DNA of 64,000 nt from Pisolithus tinctorius (taxonomy: Eukaryota > Basidiomycota > Agaricomycetes > Boletales > Pisolithaceae): assembly GCA_024663395.1 (NCBI GenBank), contig JANFAH010000005.1, positions 1,302,001 through 1,366,000 on the forward strand, read 5' to 3'. The position numbers and the translations under genes are program-made. Positions 1 to 10,755 of the stretch are shown piece after piece. Below the pieces are notes generated by a model. That model was not told the DNA's origin and did not search any database. It was given only the letters and a program-made list of their open reading frames with translations. The number at the start of each line of letters is the position of its first letter. Within the stretch, counting starts at the first letter, position 1.

Positions 1-24
1 TAATTCTGATCGAATTTGACCCAG

Positions 25-1686
25 GTGCACACGTTTTATGAAGCTGTCGGACACATGATTTCTGCTCAGCCTAACAAGCCGCAGCAGGAAAAGTTGATCA
101 CGAAGTTGATGGAACTTCCAAACAGTGCTGCAAGTAGCCATCCATCATAACTCTGTATCTTTTCTGACTTAAGCTTTGAAGTGGGATTCTCTCATGGCTC
201 AAGCTGCGCAGAACATAGATGTATTGAGCAACTTGGACAACATGAAAATTTTGTCAAACGTCCTCAAGACAAATGTTTCGGCATGCACATCTATTGGCAG
301 TTTCTACCTACCTCAAATTGGCCGCATATTCCTTGACATGCTGGGCTTGTATAAAGCTGTGAGCGGCATCATCAGTGAAACGGTTGCGCGAGAAGGTTGG
401 TTGTCGCTTTCCTCGCTTCGAAAAGTGAACAGAACTAGTTGAACAGGAACAATTGCGACGAAGACGCCAAAAATTCGGCAGCTGCGCACAGTCAAGAAGG
501 AAATCCTGAAGTTGATGGAGACCTACATTAAGAAGGCAGAAGATTTGGAGGCCGTCAATACGAACTTCATGCCACCACTACTCGACGCTATCCTTGGTGA
601 CTACAACCGCAATGTACCTACTGCCCGTGATGCAGAAGTCCTCAATGTGATGGCAACCATTACTGCTCGTCTCGGTGTACGTTATGTTTTGAAGTCGTGC
701 TGCTCATATTTCTCAGGGTTCCCTTGCAGCCTCTGCTTACCCCCCAAGTACCTGCCATTCTCGACGCCGTCTTTGAACCTACCCTCAATATGATCAACCA
801 AGATTTTGCTGAATTCCCGGAACATCGTGTTGGCTTCTTCAAGTTGCTGAGGGCTATCAACCTCAACTGCTTCCCAGGTATATTTGCAGTACTTATTGTC
901 ACGTCTTGCTGACTCCGTCTTAGCGCTTCTCACAATACCACCCACGCAGTTTAAACTATTCATGGACAGCATTATCTGGGCTATCAAGCATACCATGCGG
1001 GATATTTCGGATACTGGGTTGAATTGTGCGTCTTCCTTTTATCTGTCCAGCTATTTAATCTTGATACCGCGGCAGTGTGTTTGGAGGTCGTCAATAATTT
1101 TGCCGGTGCGGAACCGGCTGTGAGCAGCGCCTTCTTCCAGCAATACTTCCTCAGCATCCTCCAAGACATATTCTTCGTTTTGACTGATGCAGACCACAAG
1201 AGCGGCTTCAAACTCCAAAGCTTAGTGCTTGCACGACTATTCCAACTCGTAGAGACGAATCAAATCTTGTCACCGTTGTTTGACCCCGCGCAAATCTCTG
1301 AGCCTGGCGTCACAAATTCCATCTTCCTCAAACAGTATTGCGCCAACCTACTGAAGACCGCTTTCCCTCATATGCACAAGTGAGCACACCCACACTTCTA
1401 ATATCCGGATGCGGTTGGCTGATTACCTTCGTCCAGCACCCAAATACAAATCTTCGTCACGGGGCTTGGGGAGTTCCACAGTGACATCAACAGGTTCAAG
1501 CTTGCACTACGTGACTTCCTTATCCAACTGAAAGAATTTTCATCGGGCGATAATGCCGAACTCTACCTCGAGGAAAGGGAGGACGAGGCCCAAAGGAAAG
1601 CCGAGGCAGAAAGGGAGTTCGCGATGCGCATTCCCGGTATGCTGAAGCCGTCGCAGTTGGAGGACAAGGACGAGGACATCTCATAG
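25..1686 (+). CDS. CRM1: Exportin-1 (CRM1/Xpo1), C-terminal part, cut by the left edge
   Basis: Exportin-1 is the karyopherin that carries NES-bearing cargo out of the nucleus with Ran-GTP. Only the C-terminal HEAT repeats are in the window. The first 24 bases look like the end of an intron, and the first exon begins at 25. Blocks that align with CRM1 from memory include [36 protein letters not shown] with [44 protein letters not shown] with AFPHMH, and [11 protein letters not shown]. The protein ends acidic (EDKDEDIS) at a TAG at 1684-1686, as CRM1 usually does. At least five short introns interrupt this part. The first, at 130-181, seems to use a GC donor. The central cysteine that leptomycin B modifies in sensitive species lies upstream of the window and cannot be read here. 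Confidence 0.95.
130..181 (+). other. Probable GC-AG intron in CRM1
   Basis: The donor reads GCT|GCAAGT, which fits the consensus of GC-type donors, and the acceptor is TTTGAAG|TGG. Splicing here joins LPNSA to WDSLM and keeps the two residues that usually separate LPN from the conserved tryptophan in CRM1. A GT-AG alternative exists, with a donor at 125 and an acceptor ending at 173. It would give LPNTLKWDSLM, one residue longer. Confidence 0.55.
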
Positions 1687-1971
1687 GGAGTTATCGCAGC
1701 AACTATATTTTTCTCTTTGTTTATCGAGTCATACGCCGGGCTTGCATTCCACATATCTCTTTCTTTTTTTCCGAGTGTGATCCGATCATCATGCTACAGT
1801 CACTTTTTTTCAGCAACTCACTCTGCTATCGACCTTGTCTTTGCCCATAGCCTGATATATAATGTATTAGTATAGGTTGAGAAGCACATATACAGTAATA
1901 CAGATCGATGGTGGGACGTTTGTACTGTGACCATACATTAGGTCGTAAAATAAGTTCTTGATACGACCACC

Positions 1972-2691
1972 ATGTTCAACAAGTGATCAGTCTCAAATCT
2001 CTTTCCTGTACAGCGCTCATGACTCCCCAGGTTTTCACCGTCTACTGACGTGACGGGCCAAACACCTCCCAAATCTTCTGTACAGCGATCCATCAGAGCA
2101 GCCATACTCTCGCAATGCAAGATAGGAGCCGAAACACTCGAGCAGGTATGGCCGAAGAAGGAGTCGTTGATCCACGTTAAATGGTGCGATTCTACCTCCT
2201 CGTTGAATCTTTTCTTTACGACAGCTTTTGCGACAAGATAGCAGAAACCATATCTCGATATACACTATCCATGGCGAACCACTGTTTTTCCAACAATCAG
2301 ACGGGCCGATCTACCCTACCCTACGACTACTTCACAAGTGTAAGTAAAAAATTCAAAGCGCCTCCGTATACTGGGTCACCGACTCTATTTACCTATAGAT
2401 CCGTTTATACTGCCCAGGGTAGGCATTGATCGGGGGGCGATACGTTTCCTTCTATCCGGTGCCAATATGATGTGCCCTGGTTTAACATCTGCTGGAGGTT
2501 ATCTTCCACCGCCGGAGAATGCTCTGCCTGCAGGGACGCCTGTGGCCGTCTTCGCTGAGGGAAAGGAACATGCGGTCGCTGTTGGAATCACGAAGCTGGG
2601 AACCGAAGAAATGCGGAAGGTCAATAAGGACATTGGGGTGGAGATTGTAACACATTTGGGTGATGAGTTATGGAATCAGCAGACGTTGTAG
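1972..2691 (+). CDS. TMA20: MCTS1/Tma20-like ribosome-associated PUA protein
   Basis: MCTS1 pairs with DENR/Tma22 to recycle 40S subunits and to promote re-initiation of translation. I can assemble four exons: 1972-1982, 2031-2183, 2242-2339 and 2399-2691. They total 555 nt, or 184 residues, which matches the family length of about 181. The first coding exon is only 11 nt. Joined, the N-terminus reads MFNKFSPSTDV, as in MCT-1 proteins. Later blocks are [41 protein letters not shown], then [20 protein letters not shown] and MMCPGLTS, which belong to the PUA domain. The C-terminus is DELWNQQTL. All three introns are GT-AG. The next gene downstream on the same strand is the SRR1-like protein. 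Confidence 0.93.
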
Positions 2692-2868
2692 GGACCTGTA
2701 CTACTCCACATTTCATCAAACCAGTGGGCTTGTAAACCAAAGATTCGATGGAAGACAATCGACTTTGCATCTGCAAGCATGTACCGGCATAAATCTTCAC
2801 CAGTGTGCCGTTAAAGGTCTCCGAAATTTCTTGGCATCTGCCATTACGCTGCAGGTCATCTCCTTACT

Positions 2869-3962
2869 ATGCAGAGCGATAAATTTGCGTACGAGCCGTT
2901 TATTCGTGTCAATCCGCGGAAGAAGCGGAGGGGAAAGGCTAACAAGGGGACCCCGTCCCCCCTGGATCTCTTGAGACGGACAAAGGAGGATCTTTCAACT
3001 GATGGGACCTGGGTATCGGATTGCGAGGGTAAGCCTGTCAGACCCTTCATATCAAAACATGGATAACATTTCATTCCGTTCCATTTTTGCGGCAGAGCGA
3101 TTAAGGTTTGCATTTTGTGATATGTGCATCAAGCCCCGCAAGGTCCTCTGTCTCGGCCTTGGCAGCCCAGCTGGGTCGCGGGACGCCCGGGCGCAGCTCG
3201 CTCTGTTGAGCCGACTGTGCTCCTTTGCAGATATAGTGCGTAGACGAACAGTTCCCACCCGACTGGGGCCACAGGTTCACGGAGCCGTTCTGCGGGCTGA
3301 ACCATTTTAGGGCCTGATGAACGTTTCCCTATACGATCCAGTATTTACGGGTGCAGATGAGGAGCTTTTCCGGGTCCTCGGAATGCAGTGTTTTAACGAC
3401 AGGAAGGTACATGCGTCCCTGTTTTTTTTATTGTTTTCCATAGGAGCCACCGCCGCTGACTTTTGGCATTTTGTTGCAGGGCGTGCAGCATTCACTAGAC
3501 TGTCCAACGATACTTTATATGCCACATTGTGACTTGGTGCTATACGAAATGGTCCTCCGCACTAACTGGTCACGCGAGCGCTTGTGTAGCATGGTGCTGG
3601 TCGCCAATAATTTCTATGATTATCTTGAGCAGTGCGCCTTTCCTGCCATTGCATGGCATGTCATCTGACCAAACTTATTCGGTACAGTAATGCCATCTCC
3701 AAGCTTGAAGTGGAATCCCCGTGTTTAGCGCGTTTAGGTGCGTTGTTGTAGAAGGACTTCAGATTCCATGTCCTCATGAGGCTGCGGCCAAACCACAGCA
3801 CCTATCGTCGAATCTTGTCCACTTCCCGTATCAGAATCATTCCCCACGGCATTCAATAACCTTTCAGTGCAGTATGTGAAGAGATCGACATTGCCAGGTG
3901 ACAACGCTTTCTGGGAATTACCCCCCTTGCAGTGCGAAAGCCAACACCCGCCGTTGAATTGA
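2869..3962 (+). CDS. SRR1-like domain protein
   Basis: Members of this family are named after plant SRR1, involved in light and clock signalling, and yeast Ber1. The biochemical activity is not settled. Recognisable blocks are KVLCLGLGSPAGSRDARAQLAL, NVSLYDPVFTGADEELFRVLG, PTILYMPHCDLVLYE, NWSRERLCSMVLVANNF and a C-terminal FPTAFNNLSVQYV followed by WELPPL. The start is an ATG opening a basic N-terminus (PRKKRRGKANKG). Introns fall after SDCE, around the DPVF block and near 3630-3830. I could not fix every junction in the last 250 bases, so the link from VANNF to FPTAF is inferred. The stop is a TGA at 3960-3962. The protein should be about 270-300 residues. Confidence 0.85.
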
Positions 3963-4086
3963 ATGGAAATACCGGCGTTGAATACCGCAGGTGCTGTATA
4001 ATGTATAGGTCTATCTATCTACCTAGTATGCGCAAGTAGCTGTAGACTGCTGGATGAATCAAAGGAACAGGATCGACGTTTCTTCT

Positions 4087-7000
4087 CTACTGGTCAACAG
4101 AAGTACTGGTATCGCAGTATACTGACTGGCGCCTGCACAAGCGGTAATGCATGACCAGCTCCGAAGAATGTCTCCAAAAGTAGTGCCGCACAGCACCCAA
4201 TGTCATGTTCAGTGGAAGCACCGAGTCGTTACATAAGATCTCGTAGACTTCCTCAGCCCTAGCTCGATGCTGCCTGTTAGGAGCCGTTAGTTCTAGATGC
4301 GAGAAGGACATTGCTGGTGACCCGGGCGGCCCTGAAAGCTTCTCCAATTTTTCTTGCACCTAGGTGGACAGTGAGTGAACCGACAAGAAAAACAATGGGC
4401 TTCTAATACATACGTGGTGGGTCAACTTCCTCACTCTGAGAAATCTGCTCGCAGTCAGCTTCGAATGTGCGCTATCCCAGTCATTTGTTGGTAGGTCCTC
4501 AGTACATAGGGCCGTTAGAGGTCAGACCAAACACGTACGTGTTCAAAAGTTCTGGTAATTGTACACCCCCGGGCTCCGGATTAGGCCAGGGCAGGAGGAC
4601 GAAGCTGAGCTTGATGTTAGGTGGTGGCGGCGCCCGATTCATCAGGAGGTATTCCAGCAACCAGAGAGGCAATGCCTCCTCTAGTACATACGTATCGGAC
4701 ATGTTTGAGACACTCGATCTATAAATGGTCCTCCACCCAGGATAATATTCATCACATATCATAACAGTTATACTTGGGGGTAAAGCGAGTGTCGGCGCTT
4801 CACTAGATGACGGGGGTGAGATGGGGTTTGAGAGGAGGATTTGTGCAGGTGTCCTCGTCATCTTCGTCTCGTGCTCCTACGGGGAAGCGTTACCAACGGG
4901 TACTCATTGACACAACTACTGATATTACCTCAGGAAGGGTCGGGACGTCCTTCATACTCCCAGCGCCCCCTGCTACCGGGGAACCTGGGGTGGCCTCGGC
5001 AACCGACCTTCGGCCAGGCGCCTTACCAAAGTTTTTGAACAGGCCCATGAAACCTCCCGTACTCGGAGTGCCAGGAGTGGCCGATGTTGGACTGTCGGCG
5101 CCCACTTTCGTAGGACTGCTTGGGTCGTTGCTACCAGGTAATTCACCCCCAGCTACTGCAACATTCGCAGCGGATGGTTGCTGGGAGCGGAAAGTGAAGT
5201 AATCACTGTCGTGAGAAGCAGTGTACGGTGGTGGTGCGTCGAGACCGTGAGTTCGAATGGGCATCGGAGTTCGATCGTTGGACGAAGCATGTGTTCGAGT
5301 GATGGGCACCTGGGATTGACCAGTATTAGAGGTGGCCAAAGGAATCATGGGTGGTAATAGTGGTAAAACCTTCGTGGCTGCTGGTACGGAAGGAAGAATG
5401 GCTGGCGTGGCGTGTGGCGATGTAAAGACTACAGTGCTGATAGCTGTGCGAGTGGATGATCGACTTGAGACCTCTGAAGTGGAGCGCCTCCCAGTAGAAC
5501 TCGATGCATCATGGTGAATGTCCATATGCGTGGGCGCCAGATCACGATGCAGATTGGTATGAGTGATCAGGTTTGAGTCAGAAACGCTGCCCTCCCGCCT
5601 CCTTCGAATTCGCTGCTCTTCTCGAATGAACCCAAGGAACAAGTTGCGCAGTACCCACTTCCCTATATTAACTACAAGATATAAAACACACGTACTCTGT
5701 TAGCATCGGCAGCGGAGAGTCCGAGGGGAAACTCAGCTCACTCCTTTGTTCGTCACCAAGATGTTTGGGTTCAAAACCCGCTTCATCAGCATAAATTTCA
5801 GCATCGAAACACCTCTCGTTGAGGTGAACTGTAAGCACGCCAGCTTTAGTGTCCACAGACGACCAAGATGAGATGACGGCTTCTCCCTCAATTCGTTCTC
5901 GGACAACTTCGAGCGCTTCTCTGGGGCTTTTGTCCTTCTCTCCAAATGCGCTTTCGCTCCCTTTCGAACGTGCACTGCCCTTCGCACTTCCACACCGACT
6001 GGCAGCTCGAACGTCTTCCTTGGTGTACTTCCCACAACAGATACCGCGCACAATATCCCACACTGCAACTTCACCTTTCGTATCCACTGTCAGAGCGTGC
6101 ATGCGGTCGTTGAGCAAGATCGCTCTCACGAGGCCGTGTGAACCTAAGATGACGGAGTCAGGAGCCGCATTGTATGGTTCAGCATCGGGAGCTAGCTCGG
6201 GTATCTCGTGGAGTAGGCGATTGTCATGCGACAGATCATGATCCGCGTTTGATATCGAAGCCAAACTCTTCATGCTTCGTAGCGTGCTCGACGGCGGGAT
6301 GGCTGCGGAGGATTGCTGCAACGCTGTTCCGAACACGGATGGTCCCCCCGGAACAGAAACAATGGAAGCAGCGGAGTAAAGAGTGGCTACCTCCGCATCA
6401 CGAGCTTTCGTTACAAACGACGAAGGAGTATAGGGCCCATTCGGTGAGGTAAGTTGAACCAAAGCTCCCCACGGGACCCCCGGGTACGACGACACTTTAT
6501 CTCTGCGGCCTTTGGTGCCAAGTGAGTGGCAATCTGTTTACTGAAAGAAGGAACCTACCGTGATGGCGTGATGGTGAGGACGGTAACCAGGCCGAATCGG
6601 TTCCGAGGGAAACACGCTTCCTTCGTTTAGTGGTAGCTGAGGAATCGGGCGCTAGGTTTCCACTGTCTTCTACGGAGTGCTCATGAACACGATTGGGAAG
6701 CTTCCACCGGCTTACGGTAGAACTTCCACATGCGGTCCAGAGTAACCCGTCGTCGGCAGCGACAATTTTGTTAACACCGTCGCCAGTCTCGCCACAAGGG
6801 TCTCGCGAAAGGACAATGCATGCACCATCGGTGACATCTCCGCAGTCCTCCACATCTACCTTGCAAACGATGCCTGACTTATCTCCAGAGTAAAATACTT
6901 CCAATGATGGGTGTGAAGAGTGTAGGGCCCAAACAGAGTCTGTGTGATACGTAAAAGTGTACAAGCAGCGCTGAGAAGCAAGTGACCAAAGCTTGATGGA

Positions 7001-8343
7001 AGCTTCCGAAGGATGAGTAGAGGGCGAGTAGAAGCCACCAGGGAACTTACCATCTGCAGAGCCTGTGAGGAGCTGAATTAATGTTGTTAGAGGTAACGTC
7101 CTGGAGAAAGATCTGGCGGTCATACATATCTCGCATCTTCGGATATTAATATTGCACGAATATTCTCCGTATGTCCAACGAGCTTCCCTACACGCTTCCC
7201 TGAACGGGAATCCCACATCCGGACGACACGTTCGGGAGAACCGCTGGCAACGATGTGGCCATAAGGGTCTACGGCTAGAGAGTACACAGATGCCTTGGAC
7301 ACAGCTGGGTCAGGCGGATTCAACGTCAGGAGGGGTTCTGGTGCGGATGATGTACGGGTGAGGTCCCAAAGTTTGATGGTCCGGTCAAACGATCCCGATG
7401 CAACCCAATTCCGTTCACGACTATGATAGGGGGAGGATAATTCAGGAATCGACAAAAAGACTCTCGTTCGGGTCACCTTAACGCGAGACAACGGACATAA
7501 TCCGCGTGGAAGCCGATAGTTGAAGGTTCTGTGAACGTGTCCGCGTGGGGGCTCCATGATTTCACGGTCCCGTCGGACGATGCGGAAATGACTACGGCAG
7601 GGCAAGTCAGAGTGGGGAAACAGGTAATAATTATACAAGTGAGGGGACGAGACCTAGTTGGTTGTAATTACACAGAAGGATGTCGTTGATCCAATCTGTG
7701 TGCAATTGGACGCACTGTCGGAACTGAGGTCGCTGTGATCATTGGGTTTGATTGGGAGTGGAAGAGGGCTGACAGGAATTAGCGTGCATACCGAGGGAAA
7801 TTCGTGTGCGTCCATATCAAGTTCCCATTGATGCTCGTACGGCATTTCCCCGCCCTTGTTGCGCCTGTCCTTCCACCTCCTTGCTCCGCTCTCCTTTACA
7901 TCCCCCAATACGTCACCATCACGGCGCTCTTCTTCTTCTTCTTCCGCATCGTCGTCCCAAGTTTCATCTATCATGCTAGTCAACCGTTCCCACCTGTTAG
8001 GATGCCCATGGGGCTGAGCGTGCCTCTTTCTGTATGGGAGACCCAAGTCCCAGGAGATGACCTGACCGTCTCGACTGCCTGTGTATAGTATGCCTTCTGG
8101 TGCGGCTCGCTGTTCCAGTTGAGTGGTTGAGTCCAGTGCGAGGGCCATGACGCCGAGCCTGTGTCTTGGGTGAGGGTCGTGGACTGACTGGTCGTCGGGA
8201 CATTCTGGGGGGAGCTGTGAAGGGATGATGAGAGGCTGTGGCGAGCCATGTCGAGAAACGCCGATGGGAGGTAGTTTCAGGCGTTGCACTGGGTCTGCTG
8301 AAGGTGATATGACATAGGATATCCGACGTCTTGGGGGTGACAT
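4087..8343 (-). CDS. WDR48: WDR48/Bun107-like WD40 protein, cofactor of deubiquitinases
   Basis: WDR48 (UAF1 in animals, Bun107 in fission yeast) is the WD40 partner that activates USP1/USP12/USP46-type ubiquitin proteases. The ATG at 8343 opens with a basic stretch and RISYVI, as in WDR48. WD repeats are visible as [66 protein letters not shown] and [15 protein letters not shown]. Downstream come [18 protein letters not shown] and the strongly conserved [20 protein letters not shown]. The final exon, 4087-4359, carries the C-terminal ubiquitin-like module ([22 protein letters not shown]). A long Ser/Pro/Thr-rich linker lies between (about 4900-5600). A stretch of consecutive Asp/Glu codons sits near 7930. 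The start is 151 bp from the divergent CCT1 start. Confidence 0.93.
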
Positions 8344-8494
8344 ATTAGTGGGACTCTAATGCATATCAGATATTGGGTGTACCCGCAGTGGGATATCCGA
8401 CGGCGTACCCGACACTTCCCGATAAGGAAATGTATTATGTCAGCCATGCTGATCTTTCCTCTCGACACTAATAAACGGCAAGCACTGAAACGAC

Positions 8495-10535
8495 ATGTTC
8501 CAACGCGATCCAAGGGCTGGCGCATTCCTGGGCGGGGACAGAGTCTCTGGCCAGGACATCCGAGATCAGAATGGCGAGAAAACATAATCCTGGTTCCGTC
8601 CAAGTCGGTCTGATCTTTAATCAATAGTGACTGCTGCACTGTCCATTGCAAACATCGTCAAGAGCTCGCTGGGCCCCTTGGGTCTTGACAAGATGCTTGT
8701 TGACAACATCGGGGTGTGCAACTCCACTCCACTCCATGCACAGATCGATGCTCACTGCCGATTAGGAAGTCACCATCTCGAACGACGGTGCCACGATCCT
8801 CTCCCTGCTGTCAGTCGAACACCCTGCAGGAAAGGTCTTCATCGATCTCGCACAAAAACAGGACAAGGAAGTCGGCGATGGCACAACATCCGTAGTCATT
8901 ATTGCTGCAGAACTCCTCAGACGCGCCAATGAACTCGTTAAGGCAAAGATTCACCCCACAACTATCATTACTGGCTATCGGCTCGCTTGCAAGGAAGCTG
9001 TCCGGTTCATGCAAGACAATTTGAGTGTCAAGGTCGACGCACTAGGACGTGACGCGTTGACCAATGCTGCAAAAACGAGCATGTCAAGCAAGATCCTCGC
9101 AAAGTACGCGTCACCAGTACTCCTCTTGCCCAGAGCCTTTCGATAATCTGGTTTTTTTCTTAGCGACGACGATTTATTTGCGCCCATGGCTGTTGATGCG
9201 ATGCTTTCCGTCAGGTCCATCAACCCGCGTGGTGACATCAAGTACCCAGTCAAGGCCGTGAACGTGTTGAAAGCCCACGGAAAGAGTGCAAGGGAGTCTT
9301 TGTTTGTCCAAGGATATGCACTTAACTGTACAGTTGCAAGTCAAGGTGCATATATGCCCATATGATGCATCTTCCAACTGACATATCATCCAAGCCATGA
9401 AAAAACGCATCTCCAACGCCAAAATTGCTTGTCTTGATATAAATCTTCAAAAAGCTCGCATGCAACTTGGAATTCAGATACTCGTAGATGACCCGGAGCA
9501 ACTAGAGGAAATCAGGAAGAGGTATGATCTTTCTTGTAAACTACGGCTCTTCCTAAATCTATGCAGGGAAGCAGAGATTACCTTAGAACGCATCCGCAAA
9601 ATACTGGCAGCGGGAGCGAATGTCGTACTGACCACCAAGGGCATTGACGATTTATGCCTAAAGGAATTTGTCGAGGCAGGCGCAATGGCAGTACGTCGTT
9701 GCCGCAAGGAGGACTTGCGTCGTATCGCTAAGGCCACGGGAGGCACCCTGGTTTCAAGCCTAGCCAACCTAGAGGGAGAGGAGACATATGAATCTAGCTA
9801 CCTTGGCACGGCCGACGAGGTCGTCCAAGAACGCATCTCAGATGACGAACTGATCCTCATCAAAGGCACCAAGGTCGTCAATTCGGCATCTATCATTTTG
9901 CGTGGTGCAAATGACTACATGCTTGATGAGATGGAGAGAGCTCTACACGACTCTCTGTCAATCATCAAGCGAACACTGGAGAGTGGCTCCGTCGTTCCTG
10001 GCGGTGGTGCTGTCGAATCTGCGCTCAGCGTATATTTAGAAAACTTTGCGACTACTCTGGTATGTTGGCTTCAGAATGCACGTTTCGAGCACAAACCTAA
10101 GTACGGTGTTTATGTTAGGGCTCAAGGGAGCAGCTGGCGATTGCCGAGTTTGCCACTGCTTTGTTGACGATCCCAAAGCAACTCGCAGTGAATGCTGCCA
10201 AGGACTCGACAGAACTCGTCGCAAAACTCCGCTCATATCACAATGCGGCACAAAACGCCCCAGCCGGCGATCCGAAGAAGGCACTCCTGCGCTATGGACT
10301 TGACCTCTTGAATGGAGACGTCCGAGACAACGTTGCTGCTGGCGTGCTCGAGCCGACACTGAGCAAAGTAAAGAGTTTAAAATCAGCATACGAGGCGGCC
10401 ATCTCGCTGTTACGGATCGATGATGCAATTCAATGTGCACCAGGTACGTACGTCTTTGTTGGAATATACGGCGAACTGATTAGCACCACATTCCTTTCAG
10501 AACCCAAACCAGAGCCAGATGCACACGGTCACTAA
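8495..10535 (+). CDS. CCT1: T-complex protein 1 subunit alpha (CCT1)
   Basis: CCT1 is one of eight subunits of the cytosolic TRiC/CCT chaperonin that folds actin, tubulin and WD40 proteins. The ATG at 8495 begins MFQRDPRAGAFLGGDRVSGQD, close to the usual N-terminus. Key ATPase motifs are present: SSLGPLGLDKMLVD, TISNDGATIL, GDGTTSVVIIAAELL and, near the C-terminus, GGGAVE followed by SVYLENFA. Other strong matches are IHPTTIITGYRLACKEA, NAKIACLDINLQK, AGAMAVRR, ANLEGEETYESS and SASIILRGANDYMLDEMERALHDSL. The last intron (about 10445-10500) separates LRIDDAIQCAP from a short tail ending DAHGH. The first intron, 8574-8627, begins with GC. The family length is about 550 residues, and this model fits. 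Confidence 0.97.
8574..8627 (+). other. GC-AG intron in CCT1
   Basis: The exon ends at ..CAGAATG and the intron starts GCGAGA. The acceptor is CAATAG|TGACTGC. The join gives QNVTAALSIANIVKSSLGP, the invariant CCT1 sequence. Reading on meets a TAA at once, and no GT upstream keeps the frame. Length is 54 nt. Confidence 0.8.
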
Positions 10536-10755
10536 TTCTCTTTATCTACATCTACGTGTAACTTGTTAGTACATAGGAAAAGCACTAAATCACGTGATGT
10601 ACAGCACGCGGTTGGTTTGCACTTCTGAGAACCCGGAGGCCGCTTGGCAAGCCCGTGTCGAGTTGAGTGAGTTTTCGTATTCTCATACAACTTCGAGTTT
10701 CGTCAAGCCTTACTTCGACGACGGATTGATCTGTACGGTGACGGGTAGTTCTCTG

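Noticed and set aside
4807..5202. 131-codon plus-strand ORF
   Set aside because: Complement of the WDR48 Ser/Pro-rich linker.
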